Positions 29,579 through 38,774 of a stretch of DNA of 64,000 bases are shown here, one piece after another; the stretch's first letter is position 1; every line of letters starts with the position of its first letter. The DNA is taken from positions 1 through 64,000 of the forward strand of contig NZ_CP064951.1 of assembly GCF_011751945.2 (NCBI RefSeq). The letters are read 5' to 3'. The position numbers were made by a program, and so were the translations under genes. Source of the DNA: Actinomyces sp. zg-332. Its GTDB lineage: Bacteria; Actinomycetota; Actinomycetes; Actinomycetales; Actinomycetaceae. The notes beneath the pieces are model-generated. The model did no database searches. It was not told the origin of the DNA and saw nothing but the letters and a program-made list of their open reading frames with translations.

Positions 29579-29648
29579 ATATATCCCTTTTTCCTTTAAT
29601 ATATTCTTGCATATTTAAACTTTAAAAGGTATCTTAAGTGTATATAAG

Positions 29649-29662
29649 ATACGTAAATGTAT
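29649..29662. promoter_or_regulatory. operator-like ATAC-N6-GTAT site near the tetR start
   Basis: ATACGTAAATGTAT is a near-palindrome 71 bp upstream of the tetR start codon. It shares its core with the two sites before the YhgE-like gene, so it is a likely autoregulatory site. Confidence 0.6.
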
Positions 29663-29797
29663 TTTATATACATACATTTAGTTCAACTACGTATTTAAAT
29701 GCTGTGTCGAACTAGTTGAAGTGTTTGGAGGTTGTTTTCGTGAGATTCATAACCTCTAGATATTTTCTCACACTTCAAAGGAGTAATCACTGATGCT

Positions 29798-29896
29798 ATG
29801 AGGTGCGAGTTTTCGTACCTCATGGTTGTTATATTTGTCATGTTAGCATGTTTGAAAATTTTGAATAAAATCGAGTGTATTTTTTGCTGTATTTGA
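29798..29896 (+). CDS. possible 32-residue hydrophobic micropeptide
   Basis: A short frame (begins MRCEFSYLMVVIFVM, ends CIFCCI) has one hydrophobic stretch and four Cys. AAAGGAG lies upstream. The first ATG after it opens only two codons (ATG CTA TGA), whose stop overlaps the ATG of this frame. The first 26 nt form an 11-bp hairpin (29798-29808 with 29813-29823, loop GTTT). It could be a regulated leader or chance. Evidence is thin. Confidence 0.2.
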   Translation: MRCEFSYLMVVIFVMLACLKILNKIECIFCCI

Positions 29897-29925
29897 AAAA
29901 TGATGTATTCTTTACTTGTAATTAG

Positions 29926-29971
29926 ATACATGTTCGTATCTAAAATAGATTAATTAGATACGCAACCGTAT
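29926..29971. promoter_or_regulatory. tandem ATAC-N6-GTAT operators before the YhgE-like gene
   Basis: Two sites, ATACATGTTCGTAT (29926-29939) and ATACGCAACCGTAT (29958-29971), lie 32 bp apart centre to centre and end 12 bp before the ATG at 29984. Both are extended by AGATAC on the left side. They are the probable binding sites of the divergent TetR regulator. Confidence 0.7.
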
Positions 29972-29983
29972 TAAGGATGTTTT

Positions 29984-32284
29984 ATGACTGTAAGCGATAT
30001 AACTAAGTCAAAACTTAAATTAGTGACAATCATAGTAACACTAATAGCGATTCCATTAATGTATGTATATTTAGGAACGCTACTTTTAAATGGTTCAGAT
30101 CCAGCTGAAAAATTAAAGAATATAAATGCAAGTATTGTTAACCTAGATCAAGGTATTACTCAAGATGCCGAAAAGGTTAATATAGGTGAAAAAATTGAAA
30201 AAACCCTTTTAGAAAGTGATAAAGGGTTTAATTGGATAAAAGAAGATAACTTAGCCAAGGCGAAAACAAATTTAGAAAATGGTAATCACAAAGTAGTTCT
30301 AACAATACCAAAAGACTTCACAAAAAATATATCTAATTTACCAAAAAATGCTTCTACAGAACCAAAAATGGAACACATAACACTACAAACTAATGATGCA
30401 ATTAACTACAACACTGGAACAATTGCAGATACAGTTAGTAAAGTAATCCAGGCAGAAGTTAGAGCAGATATTACTAAAAAGATGAGCAGTAAAATGCTTA
30501 GCTCTATAACAAAAATCAAAGAGTCATTAGTAAAAGCTACAGATGGTACTGGACAATTATCAGAAGCTACTGAAAAACTAAATGGCGGTATAAACAAACT
30601 AAAAGCAGGAACAGATCAGCTAGTAAATAAAATTCCAGACCTAACTAAAGGAACAAGCCAACTAAACGATGGTGCAAATAGACTATCACTAGGCTCAGAA
30701 AAACTAGAAAGAGGTCTACAAGAACTAAGTGCTAAAGCTCCTCTTATTCCAGAAAACATAGGAAAAATCAACACAAATCTAAAATCTTTAGCAAATAACA
30801 CTCAAGCATTATCAGGAAGCATAGCACAACTAGCCCAAGGCATAAGCTCTGTAAAATACGGATTAAATTCAGTTAACTCATCACCTAATGGAAATGTAAA
30901 TGTGCTAAAAGACAGTATCGGAGCATATACGCAAGGTGTAGACAGCATAATTGCAAACAAAGAAGGACTAAAACAAGCAGGACAAGGTTTGCAAAATATA
31001 ACTCGTCTATTGGATGGCACAAATCAGAAAATTACACAAACACAACAAATAATTGAAGAAATGTGTCAGACAGCACCAATGGCAGGAAGCCAAACTTGTA
31101 CACGTTTGCAAGCAACAAAGCTACAGCCTCAAGAACTAGGTGCGTTACAAACATCAAGCCGTCAAACAGAAAAAATAGCACAAAGCCTACTACAAATATC
31201 AGAAGGATTTGCAAAACTAGAAGGCAAATCAGCTCCGCTAAACCAAGGTATTACAAAGATAGCTGGTGCAGTAAAACAATTAAACGATGCATCAGTAAAG
31301 CTTGAAAATGGTGCAACTAAACTAAATCAGAGCGCACCAAAGCTAAACGAAGGCACAAATAAGTTATCACAAGGAGCAAACGAACTATACTTAAGCTCAC
31401 AAAAACTACCATTGGGTATTGCTAGTGCGTATCAAGGTTCAGCTCAGCTAAACGCTGGTCTACACACGTTGAATAACGGCACAAGCAAACTAAACCAAGG
31501 TGTAAGTTTATTGAGTGGTAAAGTGCCTCAGCTCACAGATGGTGTAAATAAACTAGCAGATGGTAGTGGCAAAATAAACGATGGAGCACACAAACTAGAT
31601 GAAAGTTTGACTGAAGGTGCTGAAAAGATTCCATCTTATGACGAGGCTACTTCTCAAGCAATAGGTACACATATAGCTAAGCCTATAGAGGCTAAAATTG
31701 AGCGTATACACCCAGTTATGCATAGTGGTATCGGAACTTTGCCATACTACCTATCACTAGGTTTGTGGTTACTACCATTGCTAGTGTTCTCATTAATCCC
31801 AGCACTATCACGTAACGAAAATAACCAGATTAATCTAGCTAAATCTCTAGGATTAGCAGGTGTGGTTGGCATAGTAGAAGGTTTATTCGTCGGGATAATA
31901 ACAAATACATTGTTTGGACTATCACTGGCAAACCTAGGTGGATTTATTCTAGTAATCACTTTATCAACCCTAGCATTTACACTCGTAAATCAAGCATTAA
32001 TTGCTTTGTTCTCAAGAAAAGGTAAAGCGATTTCCATTTTGCTTCTAGTTTTACAGATGGTAGCAACAGGATTAACTTATCCAATGGATATAATGCCAAG
32101 CTTCATACAGACAATAAGCTCATGGCTACCACTAACCTACACAACTGAAGCAATCAGAATATACACTTCAAATGCTGGACAGAGCTTAGCAGTTCACATG
32201 ACTGTACTAGCAATAACAGCATTTGTAGGAATACTAGGAACGATTTTGGCGACAAAGTATGCTTCTGAGAAAAATAAAGCATAA
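29984..32284 (+). CDS. YhgE/Pip-type membrane protein (ABC-2-like export domain)
   Basis: The 766-residue protein has one N-terminal span (about 15-35), the YhgE-type segment KNINASIVNLDQG, and a very long extracytoplasmic region (about 40-585). This region is rich in repeated LNxGxxKLxxG-like units (KLNGGINKLKAGT, QLNDGANRLSLGS, KLNEGTNKLSQGA), which should form coiled-coil or beta-helix-like rods. Five or so C-terminal spans (about 590-760) belong to the ABC-2 permease superfamily. YhgE/Pip proteins include the phage infection protein and the EsaA-like type VII components. No ESX genes are nearby. It probably forms a stress- or drug-induced unit with the divergent TetR gene. Confidence 0.88.
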   Translation: MTVSDITKSKLKLVTIIVTLIAIPLMYVYLGTLLLNGSDPAEKLKNINASIVNLDQGITQDAEKVNIGEKIEKTLLESDKGFNWIKEDNLAKAKTNLENGNHKVVLTIPKDFTKNISNLPKNASTEPKMEHITLQTNDAINYNTGTIADTVSKVIQAEVRADITKKMSSKMLSSITKIKESLVKATDGTGQLSEATEKLNGGINKLKAGTDQLVNKIPDLTKGTSQLNDGANRLSLGSEKLERGLQELSAKAPLIPENIGKINTNLKSLANNTQALSGSIAQLAQGISSVKYGLNSVNSSPNGNVNVLKDSIGAYTQGVDSIIANKEGLKQAGQGLQNITRLLDGTNQKITQTQQIIEEMCQTAPMAGSQTCTRLQATKLQPQELGALQTSSRQTEKIAQSLLQISEGFAKLEGKSAPLNQGITKIAGAVKQLNDASVKLENGATKLNQSAPKLNEGTNKLSQGANELYLSSQKLPLGIASAYQGSAQLNAGLHTLNNGTSKLNQGVSLLSGKVPQLTDGVNKLADGSGKINDGAHKLDESLTEGAEKIPSYDEATSQAIGTHIAKPIEAKIERIHPVMHSGIGTLPYYLSLGLWLLPLLVFSLIPALSRNENNQINLAKSLGLAGVVGIVEGLFVGIITNTLFGLSLANLGGFILVITLSTLAFTLVNQALIALFSRKGKAISILLLVLQMVATGLTYPMDIMPSFIQTISSWLPLTYTTEAIRIYTSNAGQSLAVHMTVLAITAFVGILGTILATKYASEKNKA

Positions 32285-32335
32285 GCTGAAGTCTTTATAG
32301 TATTTGTTCACACCCCTAATAAAATAACACAAAAA

Positions 32336-32375
32336 TTATGAGAGCTATGTAAAACCGTGGCTCTCATAAATTTTT
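32336..32375 (+). terminator. terminator after the YhgE-like gene
   Basis: A 10-bp stem (TTATGAGAGC/GCTCTCATAA) with a 14-nt loop is followed by ATTTTT, 52 bp past the stop. The rest of the gap to hrpA (to 32637) is A-rich and shows only the hrpA promoter region. Confidence 0.8.
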
Positions 32376-32637
32376 AAACGAATACTGGCAATTGGAGTAC
32401 AATTTCTAAATTATTAGCCAATTTAAGAAACCTTATAAGTAAAATCCAACCTAAAATCAGCAAATAAACGTTTTAACAATTAACTTTTTTCAGAACTCTA
32501 ATAAAACTTCATTTGATCTAGCTTGTACACTTTTGAAAAATATGACACTTTAATAATTAATGAACTTATCCGCTAACGCACATATATAAAATTCACAGTA
32601 AACAGAAAAATAAAAGAAAATACTATAAAATAGGTGT

Positions 32638-35600
32638 GTGCAAACTAATAAGAATCTTATAAATCCAAATACAATAACTTATCCAGATAACCTTCCTGTA
32701 ACTGCACTAAAAACTGTGCTAAAAAATACTATACAAGAAAACCAAGTAACTATAATTTCTGGAAGTACAGGCTCAGGTAAAACAACACAAATACCTAAAA
32801 TATGCTTAGAATTAGGTAGAGGTGTAAACGGTGTAATAGGTCATACTCAGCCCCGCAGATTAGCAGCACGCACAGTTGCATCTAGAATAGCTCAAGAATT
32901 AAGAGTAGAACTTGGTGAACAAGTTGGATACCAGATAAGATTCACAGATCACACCAATGAAAATACACAAGTAAAACTAATGACGGACGGTATTTTACTG
33001 AATGAAATTCAAACCGACCCTCTTTTGAAAAAATATGACACCTTAATAATTGACGAAGCACATGAAAGATCTCTAAATATTGACTTTATACTTGGGTATT
33101 TGTCTACTCTAAAAACAAAACGTCCAGATTTAAAAATAATAATAACTTCTGCCACAATCGACTCACAAAAATTTGCTAAACACTTTGCTACAAATGGAAA
33201 ACCAGCCCCAATAATTGAAGTAAGCGGTAGAACATATCCAGTAGAAATTAGGTACAGACCACTCGTTGTAAATGTGGAAGAAAACGAAAGTAACAGAACA
33301 ACTAAGCTTGAAGAACAAGTTGACCAAGTTTTTGGCATAATACAAGCCTGTGACGAACTAATACAGTGTGGCAGAGGCGATATATTAGTATTTTTAGCTG
33401 GAGAAAAAGATATACGTGACACTCAAAATGCTTTAGAAGATTACTATGGTGAAAAATGTGAGATTTTACCAGTATTTTCAAGGCAATCAACAACCCAGCA
33501 GATGAAAATTTTCAAACCAAACCACACAAAGACTCGTATAGTTTTAGCTACAAATATTGCTGAAACTTCTTTGACTGTGCCAGGAATAAGATATGTGGTT
33601 GACCCCGGTTTGGCTAGGATATCAAGATACTCTAATAGAACAAAAGTACAACGCCTACCGATTGAACCTATATCACAAGCCAGCGCTAACCAAAGATCTG
33701 GGCGTTGTGGACGAGTCCAAGACGGTATAGCGATTAGACTTTACAGTGAAGAAGACTATAAAAATAGACCAGAATACACGCAACCTGAAATACTGAGGAC
33801 TTCTCTAGCTGCAGTAATTCTAAAAATGGTATCTATAGGTTTGAATAATATAGAAGACTTCCCATTTATAGATAAACCAGACATTAAAGCCTTAAAAAAT
33901 GGTTTACAGCAACTGAAAGAGATCGGGGCTTTTAGAAGTGTTGATGTGAAAAATACTGGCTTAGCTACTTCTAAAACTCCCACAAACTTATCTGGTACTT
34001 ATAAAATAACTAAGCTTGGAAAACAAATAGCTAAGATGCCTATTGATCCTCGCTTGGCAAGAATGCTAGTTGAAGCTGATAAAAACGGCTGCTTAAGTGA
34101 AGTTATTGTTATAGTTGCTGCCTTGTCAATGCAAGATGTCAGAGAAAGACCTTTAGAATATCAAGAGGCTAGCGACCAATGTCACAGCCGTTTTAACGCT
34201 TCCACATCAGACTTTTTGACCTACCTAACTTTGTGGAGATACTTGCGTTTACAGTCAAATAACCTCTCCGGCTCAGCTTTTCGTAAAATGTGTAAGAATG
34301 AGTTTTTCCACTATTTACGTATTAGAGAGTGGATTGACATAGTTAACCAGTTAATTGAGCTTACAGAAAACTTAGGATTTAAAGCTGACTATATTTCGCT
34401 ACCAGAAATTTCTAAAAAAGAACATGCGACTAAGAGTAATGACGAAATAGCTAGCTTATGTGTCAGTTATGGTAAGAGTAAAGACACTCCTGATAGCGAT
34501 CAAATACATTGTTCTTTGTTAGTGGGGTTATTGTCAAACATTGGATATTATGACTCTAAACATGGTGAATATAGTGGTACGAGAGGGTCGAAATTCATTA
34601 TATGGCCTGGATCTAGCTTATATGGGGTGAAACACGAATGGGTTATGTGCGCTGAAATAGTTGAAACTTCAAGAGTTTTTGCTCGTACAGTGGCTAAAAT
34701 AAACCCTGAGTGGATAGAAAAATATGCTCGATTTTTAGTGAAATATAATTACTCTGATCCAATTTGGTCGAAAAAATCTGGAGCTACTTTAGTTAAAGAA
34801 AAAGTACTGCTATACGGTTTGCCAATTATTAGTGATAGAACAGTTCTTTTGGGAAGATTAGACATAGAATTTGATGGAGTTCAAGCTCGTGAGTACGCTA
34901 GGGAATCATTTATTAGAAATGCTTTAGTTGAAGGTGAATGGTTTACACACCATAAATTCTATAAAGCTAATGAATCTCGTCTAGGCAGAGCTATTGATTT
35001 ACAAAATCGTCAGCGAGATTTTGGTTTAGTTGTGGACGATCAAGATATATTTGACTTCTACGATGAAAAGCTACCTGACAATATTATTTCAGCGAAACAT
35101 TTTGATTTTTGGTGGAAAAAACAAAAAGATAAAAGTATTTTGGACTTTGATAATAAGTTTTTGTTCAAAGGTCAAGTTTTCAACTCTGATTATCCTAAAA
35201 CGTTAGAAGTTGACGGACATAAACTAGACTTAAAATACGTTTTTAATCCTCAAAGTGAACGTGATGGCATTACTGTAAAAGTTCCTGTTGCCGTAGCTAA
35301 AAATTTGAGTTCAGAGCGTTTCGAATGGTTAGTAGAAGGTTTGCTTGAGGAGTTAATATATAATTTGCTCAAGAATTTGCCGAAAAACATTAGAAAGTTT
35401 TTAGTGCCTATACCTGATTTGACAGGTAAACTTTTGGAATTTTTCCATACTCCAGCTGAACAATACAATGTTGAAACTGTTGATAGTACACAAGTAATTG
35501 ATACTGAAGAAATAGTTGATGTGACTTCTAAACTCAAAAACTTTAGTGGAAAGTTTGATGATTTTAAAGATTTACATAGGCAACTTTTAAATGAAGCTGT

Positions 35601-37194
35601 AATGAAAGAAAAACTTAGTGAAAAGAAAAAGCAGTCTGTAAAAACTACAAATCAGAGAGCTGGTGAAAATACTAAAGTAGGTAAGAGTCAAGATAATCCA
35701 GCTATTTCAGAGACTTCTAGTAAAAATACTACTACTTTAAAAAATGATAAGAAAAACTATTACCTAAATCAGCCAATGTTTGAGGCTTTCAGAAAAGGTG
35801 TTTTGCTGCTGAAAAACATAGATGTGACCTTTGAAAACTGGCAGGAAGCTACCTCAAAGTTACCTAAGCATCTGCTGATGAATTTCAAAGTAGTGAATGA
35901 AAAAGGTTTGACTATATGTGAAGGACGTAATCTTCAGGCTTTGCAAAATTCTTTACTTGAACGCGAAAGTAAAATACAAGCTACTCAGAAAAATCTGGAC
36001 AGTGGAACTGAAACTCCTCAAGATAACTACTCTTTGGGAATAGTTGAAGAAATAAAGTCTATGCGTAAGAAATATGAAGAGTACGGTAAAGACTTTTACG
36101 AATATCCTAATAACTTTGATACAACTCCTGTGAAATATAAAGATTTGTTGTTGTATCCGGCTTTAACTTTGTCTTCAAAACATAAACTTCCTTTAGTTGA
36201 TTTATCTACTACCTTTGCCTCAAAAAATCACTATGGCAAGCAAAACTTAAAACAGCTACTCAACAATTTGTTTAAGCACAATCCTTTTATGAGTTTTTCT
36301 ACGCCTTTCATGAAAGAAAATGATAATAAGAATAAACTAGAGGATTTTTCTGAAGATGAGCTACTTCAAGAAGACTTCAACGTAAATGTAACTTTAGTTG
36401 CTGACCCTAAGTTACAAAAATGGTTACACAAAAATGCAACTATGCATTTGCTTACTAAAAAATTGTCTTTGTCTACAAAGAGAATAACGACAAGATGGAC
36501 AGGAAAAGAAGCAACTATTTTGGCTTTAAATCCGTATAAAGATATTGATAGTTTTGTTTCAGATGCACAGTATTTAGCTGTGAGAACATTATTTGACTCT
36601 CATGAAGAAAATGTTTTTGACAGCACTTGTGAAACTTGCGAAAAGCTATACCCATCTACCAAAGATGAATATGACACTTTAGAAAAATACATTTATAACA
36701 ATTTAGAGGATAAAGTTTATGAGATTTTAAAGATTTGTGTTGAAATCTTTGAAACAGCAAAGTCCCTAAATGATGAAATGAAGACAAGTAATAATATCGC
36801 CATTTTGCATACAATAACTGATATTAAACAAGAATTAGACATCTTAATATATGACGGATTTTTACGTAATAATGATTTATCGGGGCTAAGTCGTTTCCAT
36901 AAGTATATTCAAAGCAATATTTACAGACTAATGAAAGCAAAGCAGAATCCGTCACAAGACCAGACTTTAGTTTGGAAATTTAACAGTGTGAAAGATAGAA
37001 CAGCTACTTTCTTGAAAGCAAATTCTACTGCTTTAGCTGATAAGCAAGAAAACTACTCGAATTTATATCAAATACTACAAAATATAAGATATTTAATATA
37101 CGAATACCATATATCTTTGTTTGCTCAGCATTTAGGGACTACAGTAAAAGTTTCAGATAAACGAATAACAAAATATTTGGAGGAACTTATCTAA
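32638..37194 (+). CDS. hrpA: ATP-dependent RNA helicase HrpA (DEAH box)
   Basis: HrpA is a DEAH-box helicase that works on mRNA and stalled ribosomes. Walker A (GSTGSGKT) is at about 42-49, the DEAH box at 139-142 and SAT at 171-173. The helicase C-terminal motifs IAETSLTVPGIRYVVDPGLAR and QRSGRCGR follow, then the ratchet/OB region and the long HrpA-specific C-terminal domain. At 1518 residues it is longer than the 1300 of E. coli. A hydrophilic Lys/Thr/Ser-rich linker at about 995-1040 accounts for part of this. The GTG start has a -10-like TATAAA 9-14 nt upstream and only a weak AGG, so the mRNA may be leaderless. Confidence 0.94.
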   Translation: MQTNKNLINPNTITYPDNLPVTALKTVLKNTIQENQVTIISGSTGSGKTTQIPKICLELGRGVNGVIGHTQPRRLAARTVASRIAQELRVELGEQVGYQIRFTDHTNENTQVKLMTDGILLNEIQTDPLLKKYDTLIIDEAHERSLNIDFILGYLSTLKTKRPDLKIIITSATIDSQKFAKHFATNGKPAPIIEVSGRTYPVEIRYRPLVVNVEENESNRTTKLEEQVDQVFGIIQACDELIQCGRGDILVFLAGEKDIRDTQNALEDYYGEKCEILPVFSRQSTTQQMKIFKPNHTKTRIVLATNIAETSLTVPGIRYVVDPGLARISRYSNRTKVQRLPIEPISQASANQRSGRCGRVQDGIAIRLYSEEDYKNRPEYTQPEILRTSLAAVILKMVSIGLNNIEDFPFIDKPDIKALKNGLQQLKEIGAFRSVDVKNTGLATSKTPTNLSGTYKITKLGKQIAKMPIDPRLARMLVEADKNGCLSEVIVIVAALSMQDVRERPLEYQEASDQCHSRFNASTSDFLTYLTLWRYLRLQSNNLSGSAFRKMCKNEFFHYLRIREWIDIVNQLIELTENLGFKADYISLPEISKKEHATKSNDEIASLCVSYGKSKDTPDSDQIHCSLLVGLLSNIGYYDSKHGEYSGTRGSKFIIWPGSSLYGVKHEWVMCAEIVETSRVFARTVAKINPEWIEKYARFLVKYNYSDPIWSKKSGATLVKEKVLLYGLPIISDRTVLLGRLDIEFDGVQAREYARESFIRNALVEGEWFTHHKFYKANESRLGRAIDLQNRQRDFGLVVDDQDIFDFYDEKLPDNIISAKHFDFWWKKQKDKSILDFDNKFLFKGQVFNSDYPKTLEVDGHKLDLKYVFNPQSERDGITVKVPVAVAKNLSSERFEWLVEGLLEELIYNLLKNLPKNIRKFLVPIPDLTGKLLEFFHTPAEQYNVETVDSTQVIDTEEIVDVTSKLKNFSGKFDDFKDLHRQLLNEAVMKEKLSEKKKQSVKTTNQRAGENTKVGKSQDNPAISETSSKNTTTLKNDKKNYYLNQPMFEAFRKGVLLLKNIDVTFENWQEATSKLPKHLLMNFKVVNEKGLTICEGRNLQALQNSLLERESKIQATQKNLDSGTETPQDNYSLGIVEEIKSMRKKYEEYGKDFYEYPNNFDTTPVKYKDLLLYPALTLSSKHKLPLVDLSTTFASKNHYGKQNLKQLLNNLFKHNPFMSFSTPFMKENDNKNKLEDFSEDELLQEDFNVNVTLVADPKLQKWLHKNATMHLLTKKLSLSTKRITTRWTGKEATILALNPYKDIDSFVSDAQYLAVRTLFDSHEENVFDSTCETCEKLYPSTKDEYDTLEKYIYNNLEDKVYEILKICVEIFETAKSLNDEMKTSNNIAILHTITDIKQELDILIYDGFLRNNDLSGLSRFHKYIQSNIYRLMKAKQNPSQDQTLVWKFNSVKDRTATFLKANSTALADKQENYSNLYQILQNIRYLIYEYHISLFAQHLGTTVKVSDKRITKYLEELI

Positions 37195-37546
37195 AATTAA
37201 CTAAAGAATATATAAATATAAGCATTACAAAAAATTTAATGATAATGTTTCCAAATATATTCCAAAATTTTACTTATATAGAGCATATGTGAGTTTTATG
37301 TGCGCTGAAGTCCTAAAACTAATTAAACATTTAGAATTTAGAAGTTTCGTTTATATATCTATTGTTTAGGGTTTTAAAAGTGCTTACGAAGAGGTAGAAA
37401 TTGATTAAAAATGCTGAAAAATTAAAAAAGACATGACTAATAGTAGCAAAAACGCCGTAAATACGTTAATTTGAAGAAATAAAATGTAAAATACGTATTA
37501 TGTATAACTATTTTAAAATACGATTATATTAGAGTAGGGGATAAGC
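37195..37546. other. 352-bp A/T-rich gap with the fhaA promoter region
   Basis: No ORF or convincing terminator is seen. The A-rich end just before 37547 carries AGGGG as ribosome binding site of fhaA and must contain the promoter of the seven-gene cluster. Confidence 0.5.
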
Positions 37547-38251
37547 TTGGGATACCTAAAGAAGATTGAAAAAGGCTTGGAAAGAGCGATAAAAACCCCA
37601 TTTAATAAGCATTTTAAGACAGAAGTAAAAGCTGTTGACATAGTTAGTGCAATAAAACAAGAAATGGACGATAAAGTAGCAGACGTATCTAAAACAAGAA
37701 CTATTGCACCAAATGATTTTATTATTTCCTTATCGAGTAGTGACATGGAACAGCTCGAACAATGGGGAATCGACACTATGGCTGAAGAAGCCGTACAGTC
37801 AGCTACAAACCACGCTATGAATCAGCGTTATTCCTTTGTAGGTCCAGTGAACGTTAACTTTACAGTCGATGACGTGTTGCCAACAGGAACATTGCAAGTA
37901 GTTTCAACAACTAGGCGTGGTGCAATAGCTCCAGCAACAACGAGTTCTTCAGCACAGCATCCTATACTTGAAATAGATGGAACACGCTATTTACTAACAG
38001 GTGCAGTAACAGTGTTAGGTAGGGGTAGTGACTGTGACATTGTTATAAATGACACAGGTATTTCTCGTAGGCATTTGCAAATTCAAATCACTCCAGAGCG
38101 TGTTGTCGCAAAAGATCTTGGCTCAACTAACGGAACGTATATAGAAGGTCACAGAACAGACATCGCTACACTTGTAGATGGTAACCAAATTACAATTGGA
38201 CGTACTCGAATATTGTTTTGGGCATCACCTGATGACGAGAATTATCAGTAA
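37547..38251 (+). CDS. fhaA: FhaA-like protein (DUF3662 + FHA domain)
   Basis: FhaA reads Ser/Thr-kinase phosphorylation, in mycobacteria at the MurJ homologue. The 234-residue protein has an N-terminal DUF3662 domain (GYLKKIEKGLERAIKTPF..KAVDIVSAIKQEMDD, about 1-110), a short linker and a C-terminal FHA domain with VLGRGSDCDIVINDTGISRRHLQI and DLGSTNGTYI. It is short compared with mycobacterial FhaA because the long disordered linker is reduced. The TTG start follows AGGGG. It is the first gene of the cluster. Confidence 0.93.
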   Translation: MGYLKKIEKGLERAIKTPFNKHFKTEVKAVDIVSAIKQEMDDKVADVSKTRTIAPNDFIISLSSSDMEQLEQWGIDTMAEEAVQSATNHAMNQRYSFVGPVNVNFTVDDVLPTGTLQVVSTTRRGAIAPATTSSSAQHPILEIDGTRYLLTGAVTVLGRGSDCDIVINDTGISRRHLQIQITPERVVAKDLGSTNGTYIEGHRTDIATLVDGNQITIGRTRILFWASPDDENYQ

Positions 38252-38261
38252 GTATTTATAT

Positions 38262-38277
38262 AGTTTCACGTGAAACA
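38262..38277. promoter_or_regulatory. parS: parS site (one mismatch)
   Basis: AGTTTCACGTGAAACA differs from the exact palindrome only in the first base. It lies in the 58-bp gap between fhaA and fhaB, inside an operon. Confidence 0.88.
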
Positions 38278-38309
38278 AAACAGGTAACAGGCAGACAGGA
38301 AATAATCCT

Positions 38310-38762
38310 ATGGACAGTGAATTAACAATAACGCTAATCAGACTTGGTTATCTAGCGTTACTGTGGATCATGGTTTTAGCTTGCGTCATAGTAATCAAAA
38401 GTGACCTTTATGGAAAAGTTTTCAGCAAGAAAACACCCAAAGGTGTTCAAGAACAATATGACAGTGACACTAATAGAAGCCTTGTGATAACTGAAGGATC
38501 TATGGTTGGTATGACCATTCAGCTATTACCTGGAAATACTGTTACTATCGGGCGTTCCCCTACCTGCACAATTGTAATTAACGATACTTATGCTTCTAGT
38601 TTACATGCCAAAGTTTTCAATGATGGTAATAAATGGGTAGTTGAAGATTTAGGATCCACAAACGGTACTTTCCTAGGTCAAGAAAAGGTTAAATCACCGA
38701 TGATATTACGCCTCGGTGATACTATAAGAATCGGACAAACAGTTATGGAACTGCGAAAGTAA
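38310..38762 (+). CDS. fhaB: FhaB/FipA-like FHA-domain membrane protein
   Basis: The 150-residue protein has one N-terminal transmembrane segment (about 8-28) and a cytoplasmic FHA domain (about 60-148) with TIGRSPTCTIVINDTYASSLHAKV and DLGSTNGTFLG. In actinobacteria FhaB binds phosphorylated kinase or cell-wall partners. It lies between fhaA and the phosphatase gene, 12 bp from the latter. Confidence 0.93.
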   Translation: MDSELTITLIRLGYLALLWIMVLACVIVIKSDLYGKVFSKKTPKGVQEQYDSDTNRSLVITEGSMVGMTIQLLPGNTVTIGRSPTCTIVINDTYASSLHAKVFNDGNKWVVEDLGSTNGTFLGQEKVKSPMILRLGDTIRIGQTVMELRK

Positions 38763-38774
38763 GGTACTGAAAGC

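Noticed and set aside
29695-29931. 78-codon minus-strand frame between tetR and the YhgE-like gene
   Set aside because: No ribosome binding site. Its start overlaps an operator-like palindrome, its translation looks like random AT-rich DNA, and a hairpin lies inside it.
29984-32284. EsaA/type VII secretion component
   Set aside because: The long extracytoplasmic YhgE/Pip architecture overlaps with EsaA, but no WXG100, EssC or other type VII gene is in the window.
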